Shown: positions 18,785 to 27,504, counted from the stretch's first letter. The stretch is DNA of 64,000 nt from Streptomyces griseocarneus (GCA_003674045.1 PENC01000002.1:62001-126000); one strand, 5' to 3'. Program-made: numbers and translations. The notes: generated by a model not told the origin, from the letters alone.

Positions 18785-18841
18785 GGCTCCGCCCTCCTCA
18801 CCGCTGCGCTGCTTCCCTCGTACCCCGTCCCTCCTGCTTAC

Positions 18842-19198
18842 CTGTACGTCGGCGTCGGCGCCCGCCGGGACGTGGCGGCGGACGAGGTGCTGGCACTGGT
18901 CGCGGAGGTGCTCGGCGGAGCCGTGCCCGCGGCGCTGGCGACCGCCGGGGCCAAGGCCCGCGAGCCGGGTCTGCTGGCGGCGGCCGCCCGGCTGGGGGTG
19001 CCGCTCCTGGCGTACGGCCCGGACGAGCTCGCCGCGGTGGCGGTACCCAACCCCTCGGGTGCCGCGCTCGCCGCCGTGGGCGCGCCCGGGGTGGCCGAGG
19101 CGGCGGCGCTGCTGGCGGCGGGCCCGGGCGGCGTGCTGGTCGTGGCGAAGCGGAAGACGGCCCGGGTGACCTGCGCCGTCGCACGCGGACCCGGGTGA
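18842..19198 (+). CDS. Cobalamin biosynthesis protein CobE/CbiG C-terminal domain family
   Basis: About 118 residues, with the CobE fold signature LYVGVGARRDVAADEVLALVAEVL at the N-terminus, then [23 protein letters not shown], the YGPDELAAVAVPNPS segment and a C-terminal GVLVVAKRKTARVTCAVAR. The domain helps open the delta-lactone of cobalt-precorrin-5 in CbiG, or acts as stand-alone CobE. The start is uncertain. No ATG, GTG or TTG occurs in frame just ahead of the conserved block; the nearest is GTG at 18722, inside the divergent ZIP gene. CTG at 18842 is given as a placeholder, and no ribosome site is evident. Confidence 0.6.
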   Translation: MYVGVGARRDVAADEVLALVAEVLGGAVPAALATAGAKAREPGLLAAAARLGVPLLAYGPDELAAVAVPNPSGAALAAVGAPGVAEAAALLAAGPGGVLVVAKRKTARVTCAVARGPG

Positions 19199-19291
19199 GG
19201 GCGGCACGCGGGGCGTCGTTACCGTGTTCAGCTGCGGGCTGCCCGCACCAGCTCTGTCGGACGGACGAAGAAGAGAAGGCGGCCCGCGGCC

Positions 19292-20344
19292 ATGCACACA
19301 CCCAGCGAACCGGATCTGCGCCACCACGGTGACGCCGAAGTGCGGGGCGGCGGGGCGGAGTTGACCGACCTCGCGGTCAATGTGCGCTCGGGTACGCCCC
19401 CGGAGTGGCTGCGGGAGCACATCGCGGGTTCCCTGGACGGGCTCGCCGCCTACCCGGACGGGCGGGCGGCGCGGCGGGCCGTGGCCGAGCGGCACGGGCT
19501 GCCGGAGGAGCGGGTGCTGCTGACGGCGGGCGCCGCCGAGGCGTTCGTGCTGCTGGCGCGGGCGCTGCCGGTGCGACGGCCGGTGGTGGTCCACCCGCAG
19601 TTCACGGAGCCGGAGGCGGCGCTTCGGGCGGCGGGGCACGAGGTGGAGCGGGTGCTGCTCGACCCGGAGGACGGCTTCCGCCTGGACCCGCGCGCGGTGC
19701 CGGGCGACGCGGACCTGGTCGTCGTCGGCAACCCCACCAACCCGACGTCCGTGCTGCACCCGGCGCAGACGCTGGCCCAGCTCGCCCGCCCGGGGCGGAC
19801 CCTGGTCGTGGACGAGGCGTTCATGGACGCGGTGCCGGGCGAGCGCGAGTCCCTCGCGTCGCGTACGGACCTGCCGGGTCTCATCGTGCTGCGGAGCCTC
19901 ACCAAGACGTGGGGCCTGGCGGGGCTGCGCATCGGCTACATCCTCGCCTCGCCCGGCGCGACGGCCCGGCTGGAGCGGGCGCAGCCGCTGTGGCCGGTGT
20001 CGTCCCCGGCGCTCGCGGCGGCGGAGGTGTGCAGCGCTCCCCCGGCGCTCGCCGAGGCCGCGCACGCGGCACACCACCTGGAGTCGGACCGGGCACACCT
20101 GATGGCGGCACTCTCCGCGTTCGAGGGCATCGAGGTGTTCGGGCCCGCCGCGGGGCCGTTCGTCCTCGTCCGCATGCCGGACGCGGTGGCGGTGCGGTCA
20201 CGGCTGCGGGGGCTGGGGTTCGCGGTGCGGCGGGGCGACACGTTCCCGGGCCTGGGCCCGGAGTACCTGCGGCTGGCGGTGCGCGACCGGGCCACGACGG
20301 ACCGCTTCACGGAGGCCCTGACCAAGGCGCTCTCGGATCTCTAG
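19292..20344 (+). CDS. cobC: PLP-dependent aminotransferase-fold protein CobC (threonine-phosphate decarboxylase-like)
   Basis: 350 residues, fold type I PLP enzyme close to histidinol-phosphate aminotransferase. Visible are LTAGAAEAFVLLARAL, NPTNPTSVLHP (about 150-160), VVDEAFMDAVPG, and the PLP lysine in SLTKTWGLAGLRIGY (about 201-215). In cobalamin clusters this family (CobC/CobD) makes the aminopropanol phosphate linker from threonine phosphate; the cluster context supports that role. ATG at 19292 lies behind GAAGAAGAGAAGG. It ends just before a bidirectional terminator. Confidence 0.88.
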   Translation: MHTPSEPDLRHHGDAEVRGGGAELTDLAVNVRSGTPPEWLREHIAGSLDGLAAYPDGRAARRAVAERHGLPEERVLLTAGAAEAFVLLARALPVRRPVVVHPQFTEPEAALRAAGHEVERVLLDPEDGFRLDPRAVPGDADLVVVGNPTNPTSVLHPAQTLAQLARPGRTLVVDEAFMDAVPGERESLASRTDLPGLIVLRSLTKTWGLAGLRIGYILASPGATARLERAQPLWPVSSPALAAAEVCSAPPALAEAAHAAHHLESDRAHLMAALSAFEGIEVFGPAAGPFVLVRMPDAVAVRSRLRGLGFAVRRGDTFPGLGPEYLRLAVRDRATTDRFTEALTKALSDL

Positions 20345-20345
20345 C

Positions 20346-20382
20346 CTTTTGTGTCCCGCCGGAACGCGGCGGGACACAAAAG
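20346..20382. terminator. Bidirectional terminator between cobC and LAETG gene
   Basis: CTTTTGTGTCCCGCCG (20346-20361) pairs perfectly with 20367-20382 over a GAACG loop, giving a 16-bp stem whose ends provide T-runs or A-runs in either direction. It separates two convergent genes. Confidence 0.9.
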
Positions 20383-20392
20383 ACGCAGTGGA

Positions 20393-21349
20393 CTACCGGT
20401 CCGACTTGCGGCGACGCGCGAGGAACAGCGCGCCGCCGCCCGCGGCCACGAGTGCCGCAGCGGCCCCCGCGACGTACGGCGTGGCGGAACTGCCGCCCGT
20501 CTCCGCGAGGTTCTTCGCGGGGGTCCGTGCGGCGGTCTGCTGTGAGATGTCCGTACCCGGCGCGCTCGACGGGCCGGTCCTCGGACCGGACGCGCCGCCC
20601 GCCGTCGGCGTCTCGCACGTCGCCTCGGCGAGGGTCACCTCGCCCGAGACCTCGGCGACGTTGAGCTTCAGCGGGTTGACGGCCACGCGCAGGGACAGGG
20701 CGCTGGCGGCGGCCGTCCGTGACGTGGTGGTCGTCCTGGAGAGGTCCAGCCGTACTTCTCCCACGCCCGGCACGTCGACCTTCGTCGTGCCGCCGGTGGT
20801 GAGCGTGGTCTTCCTGCCGAGCACGGTGACGCTGCCGAGCAGGTTCGACGTGGCGGTGGGCTTCTCGCCCGCCGCGCAGACCGCCTTGGACGTCACCTGC
20901 TGGACGTCGACGAGGGAGAGCAGCGGCAGGCCGGGGACGTGCACCCGGGCGTGCACGAGGTTGGTGTAGCCCTCGGCCTTCGTACGGTCGGCCGTGGCGC
21001 GGGCGGTGGCGGCGTCGGCACGCAGGACGTCCACCGGTTTGCCGCTCTCGGCGCCCGCGACGGTGACGGTCAGGGCCGTCTTGTCCGCCGAGGCCCCGTC
21101 CGCGGGCGCGTGCACCTCGTTGAGCGAGGAGCGGAGCGGGACGCGGACGGTGTTGTTCAGCAGGGCGACGTCGAGTCCGGTGCGCAGGACGACCGCTCCG
21201 GCCTTGCCCTCGCCGCCCGTCCCGCCCGTGGTGCCTCCGGTGGCATGCGCGGGGCCCGCCACGGCGGTCGCGGTCGCGGCGGCCGTCGCCACGACGGCGG
21301 CGAGACGGCGTACGGGCATGCCGAAGGAAGGTCTGGTGGTGCTGTACAC
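20393..21349 (-). CDS. SCO1860-type secreted LAETG-anchored surface protein
   Basis: 318 residues with a signal peptide (MPVRRLAAVVATAAATATAVAGPAHA), an Ala/Thr-rich extracellular domain of repeated beta-type segments, and a C-terminal sorting signal: NLAETGG, a hydrophobic helix (YVAGAAAALVAAGGGALFLA) and the basic tail RRRKSDR. LAxTG is the motif of class E sortases in streptomycetes, so the protein is expected to be covalently attached to peptidoglycan. Function is unknown. From memory this is the NCBI 'SCO1860 family LAETG-anchored protein', which also sits beside the cob cluster in S. coelicolor. GTG at 21349 is used; ATG at 21320 is an alternative. Confidence 0.88.
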   Translation of the reverse strand: MYSTTRPSFGMPVRRLAAVVATAAATATAVAGPAHATGGTTGGTGGEGKAGAVVLRTGLDVALLNNTVRVPLRSSLNEVHAPADGASADKTALTVTVAGAESGKPVDVLRADAATARATADRTKAEGYTNLVHARVHVPGLPLLSLVDVQQVTSKAVCAAGEKPTATSNLLGSVTVLGRKTTLTTGGTTKVDVPGVGEVRLDLSRTTTTSRTAAASALSLRVAVNPLKLNVAEVSGEVTLAEATCETPTAGGASGPRTGPSSAPGTDISQQTAARTPAKNLAETGGSSATPYVAGAAAALVAAGGGALFLARRRKSDR

Positions 21350-21445
21350 GTGTGTGGAACCCCCACAAGAGGTGTGATGCCGTCGGCGCGTCTACGGGGG
21401 ACAGCGCGCGCCGACGGCGGGACCCCGTCATCGTTGCCCCCGGGA

Positions 21446-21480
21446 GGGTGAATGGCCGCCCCACCGAGGGGAGTTCACCC
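21446..21480. promoter_or_regulatory. Inverted repeat in divergent promoter region
   Basis: GGGTGAA (21446-21452) and TTCACCC (21474-21480) form 7-bp arms between the LAETG gene and the BASS transporter. Position suits an operator, but the binding protein is unknown and the repeat could be chance. Confidence 0.25.
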
Positions 21481-21588
21481 CAACGGGTAAGTTTCGCTGC
21501 CGTATTCGATTCACTCGGTGCGTGAGGTGACTCTCGTCCCACGCATAACCCCTGTTCGGCGGATCAACAGATCACTAAGGTCCGCCCT

Positions 21589-22581
21589 ATGTCGACCGAG
21601 CGGATCTCCCCGAAGCCGGCCGCCGCCGTGGCCGCCGACCCCGCCGCTTCCACCGCGGACGTGCGGACGGCCCGGCTGGCCGTCACCGTCTTCCCGCTGC
21701 TGGTGCTCGCGGCGGGCGGGGTGGGGCTCACGGCCCCTTCGCACTTCACCGGCTGGGCACCGGCGGTGCCGCACCTGCTCGGCGTGGTGATGTTCACGAT
21801 GGGGCTCACGCTGACGGCACCGGACTTCCGGGCCGTGGCCCGGCGGCCCTGGGCGGTGGGGCTCGGCCTCATCGCCCACTACGTGATCATGCCGGGGCTG
21901 GGCTGGCTGGTCGCCAACGCGCTGGACCTGCCCCCGCAACTGGCCGCCGGGGTGATCCTCGTCGGGTGCGCACCGAGCGGCACGGCCTCCAACGTGGTCA
22001 CCTACCTCGCCCGGGGCGACGTCGCGCTGTCCGTCTCGGTCGCGACCGTCTCCACCCTGGTGGCCCCGCTGGTGACCCCGCCGCTGACGCTGCTGCTCGC
22101 CGACCGCTTCCTGGACGTGGACGCGGGGGCGATGGTCACGGACATCCTCAAGACCGTGCTCGTGCCGGTCCTCGGCGGGGCACTCGTACGCTGGCTCTTC
22201 GGGAGATACCTCGACCGGGTGCTGCGCGTCCTCCCCTGGCTCTCGGCACTGACGGTCGCCGTGCTCGTGCTCATCGTGGTGTCGGGCAGTGCGGCCAGGC
22301 TCAAGGACGCGGCAGGGCTGGTGTTCCTCGCGGTCGTCCTGCACAACACCCTCGGCCTGGCCCTCGGTTACGCGGCGGCGCGGCTCGCCAAGCTCGGTAC
22401 GCCCGCGAGCCGTGCCATGGCCTTCGAGGTCGGCATGCAGAACTCGGGCCTCGCGGCCTCCCTCGCCACCGCGCACTTCAGCCCGGCGGCCGCGCTGCCC
22501 GCGGCCGTGTTCTCGGTGTGGCACAACGTCTCGGGCGCGGCGGTGGCCGCCTGGATGTCCCGCACACGGCGGGAACGGTGA
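21589..22581 (+). CDS. Bile acid:sodium symporter (BASS) family transporter
   Basis: A 330-residue protein with a 30-residue Ala-rich N-terminal extension and nine to ten transmembrane segments. BASS hallmarks are VVMFTMGLTL (about 65-74), GVILVGCAPSGTASNVVTYLARGDVALSVSVAT (about 121-153, the crossover and sodium-site region) and GMQNSGLAASLATAHF (about 283-298). Relatives such as PanS move organic anions with sodium; the substrate is unknown. ATG at 21589 follows a weak AAGG. It is divergent from the LAETG gene. Confidence 0.9.
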   Translation: MSTERISPKPAAAVAADPAASTADVRTARLAVTVFPLLVLAAGGVGLTAPSHFTGWAPAVPHLLGVVMFTMGLTLTAPDFRAVARRPWAVGLGLIAHYVIMPGLGWLVANALDLPPQLAAGVILVGCAPSGTASNVVTYLARGDVALSVSVATVSTLVAPLVTPPLTLLLADRFLDVDAGAMVTDILKTVLVPVLGGALVRWLFGRYLDRVLRVLPWLSALTVAVLVLIVVSGSAARLKDAAGLVFLAVVLHNTLGLALGYAAARLAKLGTPASRAMAFEVGMQNSGLAASLATAHFSPAAALPAAVFSVWHNVSGAAVAAWMSRTRRER

Positions 22582-22841
22582 CGGGCGGGCACGAAGGTCG
22601 CGTGGTCGTCGTCCCCCGCCACTGCACGCCCCCCGCGGCGGACAGTGGCGTGGTCGTCCCTGACTGTGCTGAGCTGCGCAAACACGGTGATCCTGTTCCT
22701 TAATACTGTCGAGCGGTTCATGCGAACAGCATTGCGAGAACAGGGCATTGGACGCGTCAGCCTCAGCGGTGGACCCTCTCCACCGTGCGACGGATCCTCT
22801 TCTCATTCCTGGGTAAGACAACCCACACGGTGACATCGCCC

Positions 22842-22871
22842 TCAAGGCCTGGCATTTCCGATTGGCCTTGA
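22842..22871 (-). terminator. Small hairpin downstream of DUF6415 gene
   Basis: TCAAGGCC (22842-22849) and GGCCTTGA (22864-22871) form an 8-bp stem with a 14-nt loop, 20 bp beyond the stop of the minus-strand gene. The rest of the 309-bp gap 22582-22890 has lower GC and no recognisable gene; a 62-codon frame there shows no coding character. Confidence 0.4.
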
Positions 22872-22890
22872 ACGGAGCGGCCTACAGCCA

Positions 22891-23463
22891 CTATCGCGAC
22901 GCGTGCCGAGCGCGCTGATGAACGGCAAGCCGTTCATCAGCACCGCGCATGCCGCACCAGTCGTGCGCGAGCTCGAAGGCGCGCCGCTCGTCGGCGAGTT
23001 CCCGACACGCGGTACACGGATCATCCTCCGGCACGACGATGACGCCAGGCCCGGCCATACCAGCGAGCGGGACAGCCACCTCGGCGCGGAGCCGCCGCTG
23101 CTGCCGCAGCAACTCTTCGGCTCCGCGCCCGAGGCTCCTGGCGTACGTGATGGCCGAGGCGTACCCGTCGCCGGGCCCGAGCCCGACCCTGTGACCCGCC
23201 TCTCGCACAGCGGCGAGGGCCTCCACGCGTACCGGGTCGTCGACGGGCCGCTTGCCCGCTTCCACTTCGACATCGGCCACGGCCGCACTGATGAACCGGC
23301 GCAGGTGCCGCGTCAGCCACCCGACCCGGCCGGGAGCTGGGAACGTCCGGCTGTCCATCGCGACGACCTCCCGGATCACGTCCTCGATGCACGGCACCTC
23401 GGGCTGCGCGGCGGTTCCTTGGGGCGGTACGTACGCGAGCGCGGTGTGGGGGAAGACGGGCAT
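22891..23463 (-). CDS. DUF6415-like hypothetical protein
   Basis: A soluble 190-residue protein. The central block LTRHLRRFISAAVADVEVE, then DDPVRVEALAAVREAGHR and GPGDGYASAITYARSLGR, resembles the DUF6415 family often named 'natural product biosynthesis protein' in Streptomyces. A C-terminal DDPCTACRELADE has a CxxC pair. Function is unknown. ATG at 23463 has AGGAG 7-8 nt upstream. It is divergent from an XRE/DUF5753 regulator, a common pairing in actinomycetes, and belongs to the lower-GC island here. Confidence 0.65.
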   Translation of the reverse strand: MPVFPHTALAYVPPQGTAAQPEVPCIEDVIREVVAMDSRTFPAPGRVGWLTRHLRRFISAAVADVEVEAGKRPVDDPVRVEALAAVREAGHRVGLGPGDGYASAITYARSLGRGAEELLRQQRRLRAEVAVPLAGMAGPGVIVVPEDDPCTACRELADERRAFELAHDWCGMRGADERLAVHQRARHASR

Positions 23464-23496
23464 GGCTGAGCTCCTTGGAGGGTGGGGGAGGTGGCG

Positions 23497-23513
23497 CTCG
23501 ACAACATGTCGAG
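23497..23513. promoter_or_regulatory. Palindrome in the divergent WhiJ-like promoter region
   Basis: CTCGACAACATGTCGAG is a perfect inverted repeat (7-bp arms, 3-bp centre) lying 34 bp upstream of the DUF6415 start. It is a good candidate operator for the adjacent XRE regulator; binding is inferred from position only. Confidence 0.4.
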
Positions 23514-23726
23514 TGCCTCAACCACCCTGCCGTGTAGTGAAGTTATGACTCAAGCGAATCAGACCCGATTTCACGCTAGCCTCAGAAATGGCACATGCCG
23601 CGCCCCCGACAGGAGCACGTCCACGGCCAGCAGAAGCGCAGGCGCCTTGGTCAGCGGCACCCTCAGGCGGGACGGAGGGGGACGCGCGGCAAACACCGGG
23701 TGCCAGACCCAAAACGACGGAAGGCC

Positions 23727-24605
23727 ATGCAGGTGGGAGCACGGATCGGCCCAACAGCTCGCCGCATCGAACTGGGCATCGAATTAAGGAGGCTGCGCCA
23801 CAAAGCGAACTTAACCCTCGAACAGGCTGTCAAAGGACTCGGATTCAGCGAGGCCCAGCTCCAGCGAGTCGAGACGGGGAACATCCCTCTGCGGCAGGCG
23901 CGCCACCTGCGCAACCTGCTCAAGCGGTACGGCGTCGACAGCGAGGAACAGGTAGAGGCAATCGTTCAACTGCACCGCGAGTCGGGGAGCCGGGAGTGGA
24001 CCTCGTTCGCCAGCACGGTGCACTCGACCGTCCGAACGTTCGCCGGGGTGGAGTCCGTGGCCTGCGCCATCAAGGCGTGGCACCCGACACTCGTCCTCGG
24101 CTTGTTTCAAACGGAGAGGTACGCAACCGCCATCTTCGAGATGGAGAAGACACACGAAGAGTTCACGAGCGAGTACATCGCGCAGAGCGTCCGCTTGCGC
24201 ATGCTGCGCAAGGACCTGCTGACACGACAGGAAGACCCTGTCAGGCTTTGGGCGATTCTGGGCGAGGCCGCGCTGCGAAACATGGTCGGCAGCACCAGCG
24301 TGATGCGTGAGCAGTACGAGCAGATCATCACGCTCTCCGCGCTGGAGAACCTGACTATTCAGATCCTGCCCACCAACGAGCTCGGCTACCGGTGCCCCAA
24401 CGACTTCACCATCCTGGACCTGGGCGGGAAACTACCCACGACGGTCCAGGTCGACACTCCATGGGGAGTCACCTCCATGACGGACAAGCCCCGCGAAGTC
24501 GGCAGGTACTCACGCAAATTCAACGCGCTTCGCGCTTCGGCAATGCCACCCGAGAAGACACCAGGTTTTCTGCAACAGCTATTGAGAGAGAGCGCCGATG
24601 CCTGA
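23727..24605 (+). CDS. XRE-family regulator with DUF5753 domain (WhiJ-like), two TTA codons
   Basis: 292 residues. An N-terminal HTH_31-type domain (about 15-70: RRIELGIELRRLRHKANLTL..., then LGFSEAQLQRVETGNIPL) is followed by DUF5753 (about 95-285, with FAGVESVACAIKAWHPTLVLGLFQTERYA in two pieces and ALLRNMVGS-type motifs). TTA leucine codons occur at 23784 and 23811, both in the HTH, so translation should need the bldA tRNA. ATG at 23727 follows GGAAGG closely. An 8-bp overlap couples it to the DUF397 gene. WhiJ/BldB-type pairs affect development; the role of this one is unknown. Confidence 0.85.
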   Translation: MQVGARIGPTARRIELGIELRRLRHKANLTLEQAVKGLGFSEAQLQRVETGNIPLRQARHLRNLLKRYGVDSEEQVEAIVQLHRESGSREWTSFASTVHSTVRTFAGVESVACAIKAWHPTLVLGLFQTERYATAIFEMEKTHEEFTSEYIAQSVRLRMLRKDLLTRQEDPVRLWAILGEAALRNMVGSTSVMREQYEQIITLSALENLTIQILPTNELGYRCPNDFTILDLGGKLPTTVQVDTPWGVTSMTDKPREVGRYSRKFNALRASAMPPEKTPGFLQQLLRESADA

Positions 24606-24801
24606 CATACGGAACGCTTGGAGCACGTCCTCCTACAGCAACGCCGGGCAGAACTGCGTGGCAGTCTCCAACCACAGCAGCCAACCGGCTCACCTAGCCA
24701 TACGCGACTCCAAGCTCAAGAACAGCCCGACACTCGCCGTACAGCCAGCCGCCTGGGCGTCCTTCGTGGACGAGACCCGGGCGGCGGCCCTCCGCACTTG
24801 A
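24598..24801 (+). CDS. DUF397 domain protein (BldB-like small protein)
   Basis: 67 residues matching DUF397: WSTSSYSNAGQNCVAVSN (about 8-25), then HLAIRDSKLKNSPTLAV and WASFVDETRA at the end. The family includes BldB and usually partners an upstream XRE/DUF5753 protein, as here, with overlapping stop and start codons. No catalytic residues; it probably acts by binding the regulator. Confidence 0.85.
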   Translation: MPDIRNAWSTSSYSNAGQNCVAVSNHSSQPAHLAIRDSKLKNSPTLAVQPAAWASFVDETRAAALRT

Positions 24802-24950
24802 GGAGGCAAAAGGACGGCGGAGGGGGCGGGGCCGGAGGGTGGGGTTCTGAAACGACGGTGCAGGGAGCACGGCTCCCCACACGAATCGGCCGCACGCACC
24901 GCGTTTCAGGTTCCCAGCCCGGAGGCACCGCCCCCGGCCCACACACCACC

Positions 24951-25030
24951 AGGGGCGCGAGGAACGGCGCGACAAGCCCCCACCGAACCCGAACCCGCCC
25001 ACCGAACCGCAAGCCGCCCCCCAATAGGCG
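24951..25030 (+). repeat. Dispersed intergenic element, copy 4 (diverged)
   Basis: GGGGCGCGAGGAACGGCGCG...ACAAGCCCCCACCG, followed by a diverged right half ending AATAGGCG. More substitutions than the other copies. It lies just upstream of the amidohydrolase start; the remaining part of gap 24802-25048 shows nothing further. Confidence 0.6.
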
Positions 25031-25048
25031 CAGCCATAGGCTTCGCCT

Positions 25049-26143
25049 ATGCCGACAACGCGCAACACCCTGCACATCAAAGGCCGCATCCTCGTCACCG
25101 ACACCGACGTCCGCGACGAGCTGTGGGTAGTGGACGGCAGGATCACATACACACCTCCCACCACCACCCAAGACACCGTCACGATCGACGGCTGGGTACT
25201 CCCCGGCCTCGTGGACGCCCACTGCCACGTAGGCCTCGACGCCCACGGCCCGGTCGACGCGTCAACGAGCGAGAAGCAGGCGCTGACGGACCGCGACGCA
25301 GGCGCACTCCTCCTGCGCGACGCGGGTTCGCCCTCGGATACACGCTGGATCGACGACCGCGAGGACCTGCCACGCATCATCAGGGCGGGCCGCCACATCG
25401 CCCGGACCAAGCGCTACATCCGCAACTACGCGCACGAGATCGAGCCGGAGGACCTCGTCGCGTACGTGGCACGCGAAGCGCGGCGCGGCGACGGGTGGGT
25501 AAAGCTAGTGGGCGACTGGATCGACCGGGAGACAGGCGACCTGGCCGCCTGCTGGCCACGCGGCACGGTCGAGGCCGCCATCGCGGAGGCGCACCGGCTG
25601 GGCGCGCGGGTCACCGCGCACTGCTTCGCCGAGGAGACGCTCGCACCCCTGGTGGAGGCGGGCATCGACTGCGTCGAGCATGCGACGGGGCTGACGGAGG
25701 AGACGATTCCGCTGTTCGCCGAGCGTGGGGTGGCGATCGTGCCGACCCTGGTGAACATCGCGACGTTCCCGAAGCTGGCGCAGGGCGGCGAGGGGAAGTT
25801 CCCGCGCTGGGCGGACCACATGCGGCGGCTGCACGAGCGCCGGTACGCGACGGTGGGCGCCGCGTACGACGCGGGCATCCCGATCTTCGTGGGCACGGAC
25901 GCGGGCGGCTCGCTCGCGCACGGCCTGGTCGCGGAGGAGGTCGCCGAGCTGGTGAAGGCGGGCGTCCCGGCGTCGGCGGCGCTCTCGGCGGCCGCCTGGG
26001 GCGCCCGCGCCTGGCTCGGGCGCCCCGGTCTGGAGGAGGGCGCCCCCGCGGACCTGGTGGTCTACGAGAGCGACCCCCGCGAGGACGTCAGGGTCCTGGC
26101 CGCGCCCCGGCGCGTGGTGCTGCGCGGCCACGTGGTGCGCTGA
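25049..26143 (+). CDS. Amidohydrolase family protein
   Basis: 364 residues with the amidohydrolase TIM-barrel metal ligands: HxH in GLVDAHCHVG (about 54-63), His in VTAHCFAEE (about 190-198), His in DCVEHATGLT (about 208-217) and the Asp of VGTDAGGSLAHG (about 285-296). The C-terminal GAPADLVVYESDP motif folds back onto the small beta-sandwich. It resembles imidazolonepropionase- or prolidase-like members; the substrate is not identifiable. ATG at 25049. The gene stop lies inside the first unit of a 24-bp tandem duplication. Confidence 0.88.
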   Translation: MPTTRNTLHIKGRILVTDTDVRDELWVVDGRITYTPPTTTQDTVTIDGWVLPGLVDAHCHVGLDAHGPVDASTSEKQALTDRDAGALLLRDAGSPSDTRWIDDREDLPRIIRAGRHIARTKRYIRNYAHEIEPEDLVAYVAREARRGDGWVKLVGDWIDRETGDLAACWPRGTVEAAIAEAHRLGARVTAHCFAEETLAPLVEAGIDCVEHATGLTEETIPLFAERGVAIVPTLVNIATFPKLAQGGEGKFPRWADHMRRLHERRYATVGAAYDAGIPIFVGTDAGGSLAHGLVAEEVAELVKAGVPASAALSAAAWGARAWLGRPGLEEGAPADLVVYESDPREDVRVLAAPRRVVLRGHVVR

Positions 26144-26187
26144 CGCGTCCCCGGACGTACCCGCTGACGCGTCCCCGGACGTACCCG
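26140..26187. repeat. Two-copy 24-bp tandem duplication
   Basis: The unit starting CTGACGCGTCCCCGGACG occurs at 26140-26163 and 26164-26187 without mismatch, with a fragment of a third (GTGACGCG) following. The first unit contains the amidohydrolase stop codon; the pair fills most of the 58-bp convergent gap. Confidence 0.9.
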
Positions 26188-26201
26188 GTGACGCGCCGTC
26201 G

Positions 26202-27356
26202 TCAGCGCCCGGCCGCGCACGCGTGCACCACCCGGGCGAGGCGCTCGGTCTCCGGGGCGGCACCGCCGGGGAAGGCGTAGCGGCGGCGGTTGTAGCCGAA
26301 GGCGAGGCCGCGGCTCGGGTCGGCGAACGCCATCGAGCCCGCCGCGCCGCTGTGGCCGAAGGAGCGTGCGCCCAGGAACGGGAACTTGTCCGAGACGGCG
26401 GCGAAGCCCAGGCCGAGGGCGGTGTGGAAGCGCCCGACCAGGTCGTAGCCCACGGAGTGGATCTGGGCGAAGTCGGCGGCCGTGTCCGGCGTCAGCAGCG
26501 GCTCCTTGCCGTCGACGCCGCTGATGGCCGCCGCGTAGAGCTTGGCGAGGCCGCGCGCGGAGGCCATGCCGCCGACGGACGCGGGGCCCTTCTCGCGGAT
26601 GACGCGGTGGTTGGGCAGGGCCTCCAGCACGGTGGGCTCGGCGTGGTTGCGGTTGAAGGTGACGCCGACGAGGCTCTCCGGCCCGCCGGCCCCCTCCAGC
26701 AGCTGCTGCTTCTGCTCGGGCGTCGGGTCCATGGCCTGGGTGCTGAGCACCCGGTGCTCCTGCTCCTCGGGCAGGCCCATGTAGAAGTCGATGCCGTGCG
26801 GGGCGCGGACCCGGGTCTCGTAGAACTCCTGCATCGTCAGGCCCGTGACCCGGCGTACGACTTCACCGGTGAGGGCGCCGATGGACAGGCCGTGGTAGCC
26901 GAAGGCGGTGCCCGGGCGCCAGTGCGGGCGCTGGGCGGCGAGCCGTTCGGCGATCACCCGGTCGTCCGCGAGCTCCTCCAGGGTGAGGCCGCCGTCGACG
27001 CCGGGCACGCCCGCGCGGTGGGCGAGCAGCTCGCGCAGCGTGAGGCGGCCCTTGCCGTGGGCGGCGAACTCGGGCCAGTAGTGGCTGACTTCCTCGTCCA
27101 GGTCGAGGGTGCCGTCCTGGACGAGCATCGCCACGACGAGGTGGGCCGCGCCCTTGGTGGACGAGAAGACCCCGGTGAGGGAGTCGGGGCCGATCTCCGG
27201 GCCGCCCCACAGGTCGACGACCTGCTGCCCGTCCACGTACGCGGCGAGCTGGGCCGCGTGCCCGCTGCGCTCCTCGGCGAGCGTGGCCTCGAACGCCTCC
27301 CGCACCGCCTCGTAGCCCTTGGCCACGGTTCCCTGGGCGATGACCTGCTCCGGCAT
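26202..27356 (-). CDS. Serine hydrolase, beta-lactamase/EstB family (class C-like fold)
   Basis: 384 residues without a signal peptide. The SxxK nucleophile motif is SSTK (about 65-68) in GVFSSTKGAAHLVVAML. LLAHRAGVPG (about 110) and the tyrosine motif of FGYHGLSIGALTGEVV (about 151) follow, and HSGAAGSMAF near the C-terminus replaces KTG. This arrangement is typical of cytoplasmic EstB-like esterases rather than true beta-lactamases. ATG at 27356 has GAGGAG 5 nt upstream. It is divergent from the epimerase gene and convergent with the amidohydrolase. Confidence 0.88.
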   Translation of the reverse strand: MPEQVIAQGTVAKGYEAVREAFEATLAEERSGHAAQLAAYVDGQQVVDLWGGPEIGPDSLTGVFSSTKGAAHLVVAMLVQDGTLDLDEEVSHYWPEFAAHGKGRLTLRELLAHRAGVPGVDGGLTLEELADDRVIAERLAAQRPHWRPGTAFGYHGLSIGALTGEVVRRVTGLTMQEFYETRVRAPHGIDFYMGLPEEQEHRVLSTQAMDPTPEQKQQLLEGAGGPESLVGVTFNRNHAEPTVLEALPNHRVIREKGPASVGGMASARGLAKLYAAAISGVDGKEPLLTPDTAADFAQIHSVGYDLVGRFHTALGLGFAAVSDKFPFLGARSFGHSGAAGSMAFADPSRGLAFGYNRRRYAFPGGAAPETERLARVVHACAAGR

Positions 27357-27504
27357 GTGCGCTCCTCAAGGCTCGTTGATCCACAGCTCGGCGATCTTGC
27401 TGCGAGGAGTGGAGCGACGAGGACGGCACGGATATTCCGGTCCGCCCCGCGTGAGGAACACCACCCTGTTTCGCACCCGGGTGCGGAGGGGGAGAACACC
27501 TCCC

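Noticed and set aside
22645..22833. 62-codon ORF after the BASS gene
   Set aside because: No ribosome site, no recognisable motif, atypical codon use; probably non-coding.
24694..25410. Minus-strand ORF across the DUF397 gene and the amidohydrolase start
   Set aside because: Antisense shadow that includes repeat copy 4; no protein features.
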